Positions 1 through 7,886 of a DNA stretch of 64,000 nt are shown piece after piece (the stretch's first letter is position 1; every line of letters starts with the position of its first letter). Origin of the DNA: Halomonas sp. ML-15 (lineage in GTDB: Bacteria; Pseudomonadota; Gammaproteobacteria; Pseudomonadales; Halomonadaceae); contig NZ_JACXZT010000019.1 of assembly GCF_014779595.1 (NCBI RefSeq), positions 1 to 64,000 of the forward strand, written 5' to 3'. The notes beneath the pieces were generated by a model. The model searched no databases. It had not been told where the DNA came from and saw only the letters and a list, made by a program, of their open reading frames with translations. Position numbers and translations under genes: made by a program.

Positions 1-109
1 ACGGCGAATCGCCACGCGCTATGACAAGCTGGCCCGCAGCTTTCGCGCCATGGTATGCCTGGCTTGCATAGATCGTTGCCTACGTGCCGACTTTTCGTAC
101 AAAACCTAG
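1..109 (+). pseudogene. C-terminal end of an IS5-family transposase (cut by window edge)
   Basis: The first 109 bases read in one frame as the last 35 residues of a transposase and end in TAG at 107-109. The stretch TRYDKLARSFRAMVCLA matches the conserved tail of IS5-type DDE transposases (usually TRYDKLA.NFLA...). Only the extreme C-terminus is visible, so I cannot say whether the rest is intact outside the window. The bases after it (110-155) should hold the right end of the element, but I could not identify a terminal inverted repeat without the other end. Confidence 0.65.
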
Positions 110-155
110 AGAGAGTAGCTCCCAGCGAATGGGATAGCAGGGTTTCGAGCGCTAG

Positions 156-470
156 CTACCCATTGCACGCACAGCCCGGCGGCTGTCGACAGGTGTAGTT
201 GCGGTTGATGCAGGAGTTTCCGCAGGCCTTGCCGGTGCGGCACACACGGCAGCAGCCCTGTGCCAACAGCAGCCCATCCAACTCAGCGTGAGGTTCACAG
301 GGTTCACTCAGAGCATGGTCGCCGGTGGTTTCCAGCGCGGTCATAAGCTGAGCATGAGGGCTGAGGGTGGCGCTGTCGCCGGATTGAGTAGCGTCGATGG
401 GTGGCAGGTTGGCGAAGGCCGCGCTCGATAGTGCGAGCGCGGCCAGCAGAACGAGAAGTCGCTGAATCAT
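156..470 (-). CDS. Small secreted cysteine-rich protein
   Basis: A 104-residue protein with an N-terminal signal peptide (MIQRLLVLLAALALSSAAFA, cleavage after AFA) and a compact cysteine-rich tail. The last 32 residues carry eight cysteines in the pattern CCRVC, GKACGNSC, TC, GCAC, recalling the GK-(A/P)-CG-(N/D)-SCI motif seen in many short uncharacterised proteobacterial proteins. The tail is probably a periplasmic disulfide-stabilised or metal-binding module; function is unknown. The ATG at 470 is chosen because the signal peptide begins there; the longer open frame upstream has no signal sequence and unlikely composition. Confidence 0.7.
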   Translation of the reverse strand: MIQRLLVLLAALALSSAAFANLPPIDATQSGDSATLSPHAQLMTALETTGDHALSEPCEPHAELDGLLLAQGCCRVCRTGKACGNSCINRNYTCRQPPGCACNG

Positions 471-625
471 GGTATGTGCCCCGGCGTTGTCATTATCGTT
501 ATTTGGGCTCGCCTGATGCCAACGGCAGCAAGTGCCCCCACCACCATACGCCACCTTGTCCCCCGTGGGGTAAGCTGGCATCGTCACTCGACGAGCATAT
601 GAACCACATCACGAGGAGCCACACC

Positions 626-958
626 GTGTTTATCGCCATGAACCGTTTTCGGGTAAATCCCGAGCGAGTGAAGGAGTTCGAACAGATCTGGCTGGAGCGG
701 GAGTCCCATCTGCAGGGCCTGCCCGGTTTCGTCGAGTTCCATATGCTGCGCGGCCCCGAGGAGGAGGATCATGTCCTCTACGCCTCCCACACCATCTGGA
801 CATCCCGCGAGGATTTCGAGGCCTGGACGCACTCCGAGGCGTTCCGCGCCGCCCACGCCAATGCCGGGCAAAGCCGTCGCGAGGGGCTCTACCTGGGGCC
901 GCCGAAGTTCGAGGGCTTCGAGGTGATTCAGACGATCGGCAATGAGAGCGGTGCTTAA
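626..958 (+). CDS. Antibiotic biosynthesis monooxygenase (ABM) family protein
   Basis: A 110-residue single ABM/IsdG-like ferredoxin-fold domain. Recognisable parts are the N-terminal strand (MFIAMNRFRV), the ERVKEFEQIW helix, GLPGFVEFHMLRGP, the VLYASHTIW strand and the EDFEAWTHSEAFRAAH helix. Family members are small dimeric cytoplasmic monooxygenases or haem-degrading enzymes. The GTG at 626 is chosen over the in-frame ATG at 599 because a GAGGAG ribosome site lies eight bases upstream of it and relatives start with MFIAMNRF. Haem oxygenase or quinol monooxygenase activity cannot be told apart from sequence. Confidence 0.8.
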   Translation: MFIAMNRFRVNPERVKEFEQIWLERESHLQGLPGFVEFHMLRGPEEEDHVLYASHTIWTSREDFEAWTHSEAFRAAHANAGQSRREGLYLGPPKFEGFEVIQTIGNESGA

Positions 959-976
959 GCTGAAGCGAGACGAGCG

Positions 977-1579
977 TCAATCGCAGCCCATGTGCTGGCG
1001 ATAGCGCTCGGGGTCGTGGCCCTCGGGCACGCTGTCGCAGGGATCATCCTGGTTATTGCTGTAGCCCCGCAGTTGGTTATATCGCGCCACCTGATCGTCA
1101 TCGAGAATCGGCAGCGTGTCGAGATGGGTGGCCAAGTGCACGAAACGCAGTTCGGCCCGCGCCTCTTCGGCTTCGGCGAGCCGCTGGCGTAGACCTTCCT
1201 CGTCCAGGCTGCGTTCTGCAAAGCCATGCTCGATAGCGCGTTCGGCCTCGATCAGCCGTTCACCGGCGGGAATCGCGGCCTCGCGCATGCGCTCGGAGAG
1301 CGCTTCGATTGCCGCCACCTGGTCATCCTCGAGGGGAATCTCGTCGCGCAGTTCGAGCAGATGTGCCGGCCCCGGCACGCCGTTCAGCTCGGCCGGCAGC
1401 GCCAGCCCCCAGCCGCCACCGCGGCGCAGCTCATCGATATCGTCCTGCGACAGCGTCTTGATCTCACGCTCCTCGAAGCCGGCGTAGGGGGAGTGATGCT
1501 GATGTTGGTGCTGCTCAGTTGCCAGCGCCGAAACAGCAACGAGCAGTGCAGGCAACAGAGCGAGAGAGCATCGGGACAT
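977..1579 (-). CDS. Periplasmic CpxP/Spy/ZraP-like heavy-metal-sensor family protein
   Basis: A 200-residue exported protein. It has a signal peptide (ends VSALAT), then a His-rich stretch (HQHQHH) likely to bind metal, then a largely helical region of charged residues resembling the Spy/CpxP/ZraP superfamily (LEDDQVAAIEALSERMREAA). It is longer than typical CpxP and I see no clean LTxxQ motif, so the family call is tentative. The ATG at 1579 has a GAGGT ribosome site. A degraded copy of its last ~20 codons occurs at 4626-4693. Confidence 0.55.
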   Translation of the reverse strand: MSRCSLALLPALLVAVSALATEQHQHQHHSPYAGFEEREIKTLSQDDIDELRRGGGWGLALPAELNGVPGPAHLLELRDEIPLEDDQVAAIEALSERMREAAIPAGERLIEAERAIEHGFAERSLDEEGLRQRLAEAEEARAELRFVHLATHLDTLPILDDDQVARYNQLRGYSNNQDDPCDSVPEGHDPERYRQHMGCD

Positions 1580-1779
1580 GGCGTTCACCTCGGAGTGCGA
1601 TAGGCCAAGCCTCGTCGCTGGCCTTGTCGCGGTCAAGTCTCACTTGTCACGAGCGGGCAACCTGAGCCATACGCATGCCTGCCTGAATGCCCACAGGTTG
1701 ATGAAGATGAAGGCGCGCAAGGCGGCGGGCACATGGCTTTCTCTATTGATGTCGATGACTACCAGGCAGCATCAAGTAA

Positions 1780-2325
1780 TCAACGCGGCGCGCCAAGCAG
1801 AGGAAGGCAACTCTCCTCAATAAGGCGCAAGGTGTACTGCGCCATGCGTTGCCATGCTTCGTCGCTATCACCTCGATACGACAAGAGCTGCTCGCAGGCA
1901 AATGTGTTGTTGTCATCCAGATCCAGCACCGCCAGCCTTCCCCTTCCAATCAGCGTACTCACCTTGTGAATCTCGCCGACAAGGAGATATTGCGCGCCAG
2001 CGGCCTGGGCCTGCCCGGCAAGAACGGCCAGGCCTGGGCTGCGGTGCGTACAGCGCTCCATCTCGCAGCTCAGCTCGACTAGCGTGATCTCGGGGTTTCC
2101 GGCAAGACCAGCGTACAACAGCTCATTGAGCGACGTCAGTCGCGCCTCGTGCTCGGCGCTTTGATCGTGGAGTTCGCCAGAGGTGTCCCGGAAATCGAAG
2201 TGAGCCAGGGCCAGCGTCGATTTTCCGGTATCAGCCAACACCATCGATGCCATTACCAGCGTGCAGGCCAGCAGCAGGAGAGACCGTCCGCGAGCCGTCC
2301 AGCGATAACCGTTATGTGGGGCCAT
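1780..2325 (-). CDS. DUF2380-type exported protein
   Basis: A 181-residue protein with an N-terminal arginine-rich segment and a hydrophobic signal/anchor (SLLLLACTLVMASMVLA). A domain follows beginning ALAHFDFRDTSGE, typical of DUF2380 proteins, which resemble periplasmic proteins that report system state and often sit near sensor genes. The ATG at 2325 is preceded by a strong GGGAGG site; the frame extends upstream but without a signal sequence. Bases 2326-2606 upstream hold no recognisable gene. Confidence 0.6.
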   Translation of the reverse strand: MAPHNGYRWTARGRSLLLLACTLVMASMVLADTGKSTLALAHFDFRDTSGELHDQSAEHEARLTSLNELLYAGLAGNPEITLVELSCEMERCTHRSPGLAVLAGQAQAAGAQYLLVGEIHKVSTLIGRGRLAVLDLDDNNTFACEQLLSYRGDSDEAWQRMAQYTLRLIEESCLPLLGAPR

Positions 2326-2606
2326 GACGCCTCCCGAGTGGAACCTTTGCAACATGCGCCTGGCGAGCAAGCCGGGCCTTGTGCTGACGTGGCCCGCCCC
2401 GATGGAGAAGGTTCGTTTTAGTCTTAGTGCATGATTGCCTGTAAGGCCATCACTGAGTTGATGATGAACCCCAGATCCTCCTCGAGCTGCTTGAGAGCGG
2501 ACCACACGTCGACGCGTCGTAACCAGGCAGGCGGGGTACGTTTCCCGACCTCCGCTTTTCTGGTAACCGCCGAGACTAGCGGAACCGCTATTCAAGGAGA
2601 GGCCTC

Positions 2607-3563
2607 ATGTGGCAAGGAATCCCGAGGCGTGCCCGCGGCTATCTGATCACCGGAGCAGGAGTTTTGCTGCTCTCCCCGGACGCCCTTTTCGTCAAGGACA
2701 CTCAGGTCCCGGTAGAGGTCTTCATGTTCTGGCGGGCGCTGCTGCTGGGCGCGGTACTGGGCGCCGTTGCCCTGGCCCGCTATGGGCGCGGGCTGCCCGG
2801 GGCCCTGCGCGCCTGCGGCCCGGCAGCCCTGTGGTGTCCACTGGCCTTCGCCGGCAGTGCCTGGGGCTTCGTGGCGGCGGTGCGCCTGACCGCCGCCGGT
2901 AACGTGCTGGTGATCCAGAACCTGGCTCCCCTGGTAGCGGGGCTGCTGGGCCTGCTGCTGTTTCGTCAGCGCCTTAGGGCCCAGACTTGGGTAGTGATCC
3001 TGCTCTGCGTGCTGGGGGCGGGGCTGATGGCCGCCGGCGAGGTGGGGCAAGGCTCGCTCCTGGGGCTCGTGGTGGCGTTGGCGATTCCGCTATCGATCGC
3101 CGTCAACATGACCGTGGCCAGCGCCCAGCCCGGCGTGGATACCACCGTGATCCTGCCCCTTGGCTGCGTGGTGATGCTGCTGCCAGCCCTGGCCCTGGGC
3201 GGCATGCAGCTGCCGCCCCCGGCGGACCTACTGCGCCTGTTACTGATGGGACTGGTGTTCCTGCCTGCGGCCTACTACCTGATCCAGACTGGGCCCCGCT
3301 ACCTGCCCGGGGCTGAGGTCAGTCTGGTAATGCTGCTGGAGACCCTGGTGGGGACCCTGCTGGTATGGTGGTGGGTCGGCGAGGTGCCACCATCTCTGGC
3401 CTTCGTCGGCGGCGGCCTGATCCTTTTCGCCCTGCTGGGTAGTGGCCTGCTGGACCTGCTGCGCCAGCGCCGCAAGGTGGCCGACGGCGCCCCGGACCCG
3501 CAGCGGGTGATCGCCGAGGCCGATGGCGTGCCCGATCGAAATCGCGATGCTCCAATCGACTAA
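2607..3563 (+). CDS. DMT-superfamily (EamA) transporter
   Basis: A 318-residue inner-membrane protein with about ten transmembrane segments and the two tandem EamA halves of drug/metabolite transporters; the second half includes PLSIAVNMTVAS and a late ETLVGTLLVWWWVGE helix typical of the family. Substrate cannot be predicted. An AAGGAGAG ribosome site precedes the ATG. The last ~13 residues lie inside a 39-bp repeat that recurs at 4747-4785, and the stop codon overlaps the repeat's final base, so the native C-terminus was probably replaced during a rearrangement. Confidence 0.85.
   Translation: MWQGIPRRARGYLITGAGVLLLSPDALFVKDTQVPVEVFMFWRALLLGAVLGAVALARYGRGLPGALRACGPAALWCPLAFAGSAWGFVAAVRLTAAGNVLVIQNLAPLVAGLLGLLLFRQRLRAQTWVVILLCVLGAGLMAAGEVGQGSLLGLVVALAIPLSIAVNMTVASAQPGVDTTVILPLGCVVMLLPALALGGMQLPPPADLLRLLLMGLVFLPAAYYLIQTGPRYLPGAEVSLVMLLETLVGTLLVWWWVGEVPPSLAFVGGGLILFALLGSGLLDLLRQRRKVADGAPDPQRVIAEADGVPDRNRDAPID
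3523..3561. repeat. 39-bp direct repeat, copy 1
   Basis: Identical to 4747-4785 at 37 of 39 positions (differences at 3534 and 3535), same orientation, 1224 bp apart. It lies exactly at the junction between the DMT transporter tail and a truncated AraC gene. It contains the self-complementary octamer ATCGCGAT. Confidence 0.8.
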
Positions 3564-3683
3564 CTCCCCGTTGCTGAAGAAATCCTGCTGCCCTGCAAGG
3601 GTCACACCTAAAGTGTACTCCTCGTGGGCATGGAGGTCGTAGCTGAAGTCGCTTAGCCCCGCCCAGAGCACCGGCTTGGACAT
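3562..3683 (-). pseudogene. N-terminal fragment of an AraC-family regulator
   Basis: Reading on the minus strand from ATG at 3683, about 40 residues resemble the start of AraC-type regulators with a cupin sensor domain (FSYDLHAHEEYTLGVTLAGQ, then DFFSNGE). The similarity stops precisely at the edge of the 39-bp repeat; beyond it the frame runs into unrelated sequence. The whole sensor remainder and the HTH domain are absent, so this is a truncated remnant. Confidence 0.6.
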
Positions 3684-3755
3684 TATTGCGGAAAGTGGTG
3701 GCTCTGCCTTCGAGAGGCTCCGCGGGTAAGGCGCAAGGAAGCCATGGCTATATCT

Positions 3756-4043
3756 TTACTGCCGAGGAGCTCTATGCCTTGCAACAAAATAAAATGTAAA
3801 CAACAGGAAAAACAACAGTGACGCAAAATAAACGTAGGTGGAATATTTATAAGAAGACCCAATTTCATTTATTGCCAAGCCAAATATTTCATCGTCGAGA
3901 ACAACAAAATCGACCACTCCAACAATCTCGAACAAAAGAAAGGCAACATAAGGCCAGAGCAACCAATGACTACGCAATGTTACTACCAGAAGAAAAGCCA
4001 GGAAAAGCATGCCGAAAGATATCAGCATCATCTCCTGGCTCAT
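3756..4043 (-). CDS. Small hydrophobic membrane protein, unknown function
   Basis: A 95-residue protein with three predicted transmembrane stretches (MLISFGMLFLAFLLVV, LLWPYVAFLLFEIVGVVDFV, TYVYFASLLFFLLFTFYFV) and a short basic C-terminus. I do not recognise the family. It is AT-rich relative to the window and lies 40 bases downstream of the TM2-domain gene on the same strand, so the two probably form an operon. The start at 4043 is inferred from the first membrane segment; an in-frame extension to 4142 overlaps the upstream gene and is not convincing. Confidence 0.5.
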   Translation of the reverse strand: MSQEMMLISFGMLFLAFLLVVTLRSHWLLWPYVAFLLFEIVGVVDFVVLDDEIFGLAINEIGSSYKYSTYVYFASLLFFLLFTFYFVARHRAPRQ

Positions 4044-4083
4044 CACCTTGTCAGCCACTTCGGCGTGCGTCTGCCGGGTTACT

Positions 4084-4386
4084 TCACTTGAACCAGTCGC
4101 GCTCGAAGCGACCGTTCTTGAATTTATACATTGAGAGCCCATACTTCAGCTCATTTCCTGCTGCATCCTTGATAATGCCCTTCTCCTTCCCCAGAGAATG
4201 AAAAAAAGCATCCAAGAGCAGAAGCGCGCCGTCGATGAACCACCAGAACAGCAGCCCTCCAAACGTTACCCCTTTTAGAATTCCCGTTTTCCACTTACCC
4301 AGGTAGAACCGATCAATGCCAAAAAAGCCGAGAAACATGGCGAGCGTCAGGGCGATGAGTCGGTTCTTTCGTTTTGTCTCGTTCAT
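4084..4386 (-). CDS. TM2-domain membrane protein
   Basis: A 100-residue inner-membrane protein with the TM2 signature: a first helix (LIALTLAMFLGFFGIDRFYLGK) ending in GIDRFYLGK, a short loop, and a second helix around LFWWFIDGALLLLDAF. A charged ~40-residue cytoplasmic tail follows. TM2 proteins are widespread and mostly uncharacterised. An AAGGA ribosome site lies seven bases before the ATG. The gene is AT-rich compared with its neighbours, suggesting acquisition by transfer. Confidence 0.8.
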   Translation of the reverse strand: MNETKRKNRLIALTLAMFLGFFGIDRFYLGKWKTGILKGVTFGGLLFWWFIDGALLLLDAFFHSLGKEKGIIKDAAGNELKYGLSMYKFKNGRFERDWFK

Positions 4387-4625
4387 CCAACATCCTTGTC
4401 TAATAAAAACGAGAACGTCCGGCTGCTTTCACGCGCCAAGGGCGTTCTCAGGGTTGTAACTGAATGCTAAGGAGAGAGTGGGCAGCCCTATTGCATCCAT
4501 GCAAGGATATTAGTATATCAGCCTACATCACAGGTGTCATGAGTCCACCTTCCAGGAAAGACGAACTCTTAAGGACTACTTACCAAGAGTGGTAACCACA
4601 TATACTGTTAGCCGATGGAGATAAA

Positions 4626-4693
4626 GCGACATAGGCGTCAATCGCAACCCATGTGTGCCGGTAGCGCTGGGAATCGTGGCCCTCAGCCACGCT
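4626..4693 (-). pseudogene. Degraded copy of the CpxP-like gene's 3' end
   Basis: This stretch aligns at the DNA level with 966-1033, the 3' end of the CpxP/Spy-like gene, in the same orientation. The minus-strand reading SVAEGHDSQRYRH mirrors SVPEGHDPERYRQ in the intact gene, but the stop is lost and no upstream coding region remains. It is a leftover of a duplicated or rearranged paralogue. Confidence 0.55.
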
Positions 4694-4746
4694 GGCACCT
4701 GCCATTGAGTCTACGCCTCTTATCGATAGTCACAGGTGTGTTCGGC

Positions 4747-4785
4747 ATGGCGTGCCCTGTCGAAATCGCGATGCTCCAATCGACT
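4747..4785. repeat. 39-bp direct repeat, copy 2
   Basis: Second copy of the repeat at 3523-3561 (37/39 identical, same orientation). It directly abuts the 5' edge of a VOC-family gene fragment, as copy 1 abuts the AraC fragment, so both copies sit at gene break points. Confidence 0.8.
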
Positions 4786-5028
4786 GGCAGGTGTGAGCGA
4801 CCGATCCCGACGACCGACGCCAGCGAGGTCATGCTGGCCGTCTCGTGCGCGAGCCGTACAGCAGTCGCTGCCATGTGCGAGGCTGCCGCCGCCAACGGCG
4901 GCATCGCAGATATCAACGCCGCGCAGGAGCACGGTTTCATGTATAGCCGCGCATTGGCAGACCCCGACGGCCATGTATGAGAGCCCTTCTGGATGGACCC
5001 GGCGGCCGTACCGTCGGACGCGGAGTGA
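4786..5028 (+). pseudogene. C-terminal fragment of a VOC/glyoxalase-family protein with an internal stop
   Basis: The plus-strand frame reads TTDASEVMLAVSCASR, EHGFMYSRALADPDGHV, stop, EPFWMDP: the C-terminal half of a VOC (glyoxalase/bleomycin-resistance) protein. The usual DPDGH-x-WEPFWMDP motif is interrupted where TGG (Trp) has become TGA at 4978-4980; the frame then continues to a normal stop at 5026-5028. The N-terminal half is missing, cut at the 39-bp repeat. Confidence 0.7.
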
Positions 5029-5082
5029 TGTGGCAGTGCAGCTCGCCCTGAGGGCGAGCTGGCGGTGAGGCTAGAGCTGCGG

Positions 5083-6249
5083 TCAGGCCGATAGATCCTG
5101 CATGACGCGATACAGATCGGCCTTGCCCTCGAAGCCGATACCCGGAAGTTCGGGCATGGTCACGAAGCCGTTCTCCACGCGTACGCCATCGGGGAAGCCG
5201 CCGAAGGGCTGGAACAGGTCGGGGTAGGACTCGTTGCCGCCGAGGCCCAGGCCGGCGGCGATATTGAGCGACATCTGGTGGCCACCGTGGGGAATGCAGC
5301 GGCTCGCCGACCAGCCGTGCTCCTTGAGCATATCGAGGGTGCGCAGGTACTCGACCAGGCCGTAGCTCAACGCACAGTCGAACTGCAGCCAGTCGCGGTC
5401 GGGGCGCATGCCGCCGTAGCGGATCAGGTTGCGCGCGTCCTGCATCGAGAAGAGGTTCTCGCCGGTCGCCATGGGGTTGGCGTAGAAGCTGCGCAGGGTC
5501 GCCTGCAGCTCGAAGTCGAGCGGGTCGCCGGGCTCTTCGTACCAGAACAGATCGTACTGCGAGAGCGCCTTGGCGTAGGCGATCGCGGTCTCCAGGTCGA
5601 AGCGGCCGTTGGCATCCACGCACAGCTTCTGGCCGTCCTGCAGCACCTCCATGATGGCGTCGATGCGGCGCAGGTCCTCCTCCAGGGAGGCGCCGCCGAT
5701 CTTCTTCTTGACCACGTTGTACCCGCGGTCGATGTAGCTGCGCATCTCATCCTGCAGCTTGCGGTAATCCTGACCGGGGTAGTAGTAGCCGCCGGCCGCG
5801 TAGACGAAGACCTTGGGATCGGGCCGGCCGCTGCCATAGCGTTCGGCCAGCAGTTGGAACAGCGGTTTTTCTTCGATCTTGGCCACGGCGTCCCATACCG
5901 CCATGTCGATGGTGCCCATGGCAACCGAGCGTTCGCCGTGCCCGCCTGGCTTCTCGTTGATGTACATGGCATCCCAGATCTTGTGCGGATCGAGATTGTT
6001 GCCACTAGCGTCGAGCAGATCCTCCGGGTTGGCTTCCATCACCCGGGGGATGAAGCGCTCGCGCATCAGGGTGCCCTGGCCGTAGCGCCCGTTGGAGTTG
6101 AAGCCGTAGCCCACCACCGGCTTGCCGTCGCGCACCACATCGGCGATGACGGCCACCAGGCTCAGCGTCATCTTGCTGAAGTCGATGTAGGCATTGCGGA
6201 TGGAGGAACTGATAGGCAGGGTCTTCTCGCGAATCTCGACGATCTTCAT
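5083..6249 (-). CDS. tarD: D(-)-tartrate dehydratase (enolase superfamily)
   Basis: A 388-residue enolase-superfamily enzyme closely resembling D(-)-tartrate dehydratase, which converts D-tartrate to oxaloacetate. Family landmarks are RNAYIDFSKMT near the start, GHGERSVAMGTIDMAVWD (104-120), the KKK triplet (181-183), D212 in VDANGRF, E238 in WYEEP, E264 in ATGENLF and H321 in CIPHGGHQ. These match the known K184/D213/E239/E265/H322 set with a one-residue offset. A GGAGA ribosome site precedes the ATG. It is divergent from a LysR gene that probably controls it. No tartrate transporter is adjacent. Confidence 0.85.
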   Translation of the reverse strand: MKIVEIREKTLPISSSIRNAYIDFSKMTLSLVAVIADVVRDGKPVVGYGFNSNGRYGQGTLMRERFIPRVMEANPEDLLDASGNNLDPHKIWDAMYINEKPGGHGERSVAMGTIDMAVWDAVAKIEEKPLFQLLAERYGSGRPDPKVFVYAAGGYYYPGQDYRKLQDEMRSYIDRGYNVVKKKIGGASLEEDLRRIDAIMEVLQDGQKLCVDANGRFDLETAIAYAKALSQYDLFWYEEPGDPLDFELQATLRSFYANPMATGENLFSMQDARNLIRYGGMRPDRDWLQFDCALSYGLVEYLRTLDMLKEHGWSASRCIPHGGHQMSLNIAAGLGLGGNESYPDLFQPFGGFPDGVRVENGFVTMPELPGIGFEGKADLYRVMQDLSA

Positions 6250-6351
6250 ACTGGGTCTCCAAGGGTAACGGCGTCAGGCCATGATCGACTCAACGCGGGG
6301 CTGGCGGCCAATGCTCAATTTCACTGATGTCATGCACGGGACGAACCGGCC

Positions 6352-7257
6352 GTGAACCTGATCTGGCTCGAAGACTTTCTGGCCCTGGCGCCGACCGGCA
6401 ACTTCTCTCGCGCGGCGGAGGAGCGGCACAGCTCGCAGCCTGCGTTCAGCCGACGTATCCGGGCGCTGGAGGCGTGGGTCGGCGCCGAGCTATTCGACAG
6501 AAGCACCCAGCCCGCCCGGTTGACGGAGGTGGGCGAGTGGTTTCTCGAGGTGGCACAGGATCTTCTGGCGCGGGTCTCCCGGGTGCCGGGAGATGCCAAA
6601 CGGCTGGCCGACGCCAGCTCGGTGACGCTGCGCCTGGCCTCCACCCACGCTCTCTCCTTCACCTTCCTGCCACGCTGGCTGCGCGGCCTGGAAGCCACGG
6701 CCGCGCTCGAGTCGGTGCAGCTGATGTCGGATGTGCTGCAGCGCTGCGAGACGTTGATGCAGGAGGGCAAGGCGCAGTTCGTGTTGAGCCATGCCCACGC
6801 CCAGGCGCCGGGCGCGCTGGATGCGGACACCTATCTCGCCATTCAGGTCGGCGACGATGAGCTGATACCCGTCTGTTCCCCCAACGAGCAGGGCGACGCC
6901 CGCCACATACTGGGCGCCGAGGCCAGCGTGCCGCTGCTGCACTACAGCGAGGAGTCAGGCCTCGGGCGCATTATCCGCTCGGTATTCGACCGGCGCCTGG
7001 CAGCCGCGCCCACGGTGTTCACTGCCCATGCCGCCTCGGTGCTGCGCACCATGGCGCTGGATGGCAGAGGCGTCGCCTGGTTGCCACGCACCCTGGTGGA
7101 GGACGACCTGGAGGCGAGAAGGCTGCTACCGGCAGGCGGCAAGGAATGGAGCGTCCCGGTTGCCATCAAACTCTACCGCGAGCGGGAACTCAGCGGCAAA
7201 GCCGCGGAGGCGCTCTGGCAAGCCGTGACGACCCAGCAAACCAGTGCGACAAATTAG
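6352..7257 (+). CDS. LysR-family regulator divergent from tarD
   Basis: A 301-residue LysR regulator with an N-terminal winged HTH (WLEDFLALAPTGNFSRAAEE, QPAFSRRIRALE) and a substrate-binding domain. The N-terminus resembles the HypT/YjiE-like subgroup (NFS-AA, SQPAFSRRIRALE). It starts with GTG at 6352; the 102-bp gap to the divergent D-tartrate dehydratase gene would hold the shared promoter. Control of tarD in response to tartrate is inferred from this arrangement only. Confidence 0.85.
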   Translation: MNLIWLEDFLALAPTGNFSRAAEERHSSQPAFSRRIRALEAWVGAELFDRSTQPARLTEVGEWFLEVAQDLLARVSRVPGDAKRLADASSVTLRLASTHALSFTFLPRWLRGLEATAALESVQLMSDVLQRCETLMQEGKAQFVLSHAHAQAPGALDADTYLAIQVGDDELIPVCSPNEQGDARHILGAEASVPLLHYSEESGLGRIIRSVFDRRLAAAPTVFTAHAASVLRTMALDGRGVAWLPRTLVEDDLEARRLLPAGGKEWSVPVAIKLYRERELSGKAAEALWQAVTTQQTSATN

Positions 7258-7415
7258 GTTTATGCGGTCAAGAAGAGTGCACGCGCACTGGAAACCGAAT
7301 GCAAATCGCACGCGAAATTACTATCAAGGCACTGAATTTAAAGGAAAAAATTGACCACCACTGCATTTCCCTCTAGGATGCACTACCTATACTTAGCGCT
7401 AATAAAGGTAACTCC

Positions 7416-7883
7416 ATGAAAGGCAACCAGAACATTATCGACGCCTTGAACGGCCTGCTCGCGGCGGAGCTCGCCGCCATGGACCAGTATTTCATCCACT
7501 CCGAGATGTATGCCGACTGGGGCTTCACCAAGCTCTATGAGCGCATCGCCCATGAGTTCGACGATGAAAAGGGCCACGCCAAGCAGCTGATCGAACGGAT
7601 CCTGTTCCTGGAGGGCAAGCCCGACATGCATACCCGTACCCCGGTACGCGTGGGTCAGGACGTGGAGGAGATGCTCGATAACGACCTGCAGCTCGAGTAC
7701 GAGGTGGGCGACGCCCTCAAGGACGCCATCGCGCTGTGCGAGAAAGAGAGCGACTTCCAGACCCGCAGCGTGCTGCTAGGGCTGCTGGCCGACACCGAAG
7801 AGGACCACGCCTACTGGCTCGAGCAGCAGCTGCGGCTGATCAAGATGCTGGGCAGAGAGAACTACCTGCAAGCGCAGATGTAA
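7416..7883 (+). CDS. bfr: Bacterioferritin-type iron-storage protein lacking the haem Met ligand
   Basis: A 155-residue ferritin-like protein that stores iron in a 24-mer shell. The diiron ferroxidase ligands are visible: E18, E51, H54, E94, E128 and H131. In classical bacterioferritin Met52 ligates the intersubunit haem; here the aligned position is Lys52 (DDEKGH), so this subunit should not bind haem that way. In organisms with two Bfr types, such subunits co-assemble with a haem-binding partner; none is in this window. A GC-rich hairpin follows the stop codon. Confidence 0.9.
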   Translation: MKGNQNIIDALNGLLAAELAAMDQYFIHSEMYADWGFTKLYERIAHEFDDEKGHAKQLIERILFLEGKPDMHTRTPVRVGQDVEEMLDNDLQLEYEVGDALKDAIALCEKESDFQTRSVLLGLLADTEEDHAYWLEQQLRLIKMLGRENYLQAQM

Positions 7884-7886
7884 GCC

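Noticed and set aside
4615-4980. 121-codon plus-strand open frame across the scrapyard region
   Set aside because: It joins the antisense of the decayed CpxP tail, the 39-bp repeat and part of the VOC remnant; it is a chance fusion of fragments.
5278-6327. Long open frame (349 codons) on the plus strand opposite tarD
   Set aside because: It is a mirror of the high-GC coding strand; it lacks a ribosome site and any family resemblance, while the minus strand encodes an enzyme with a full active site.
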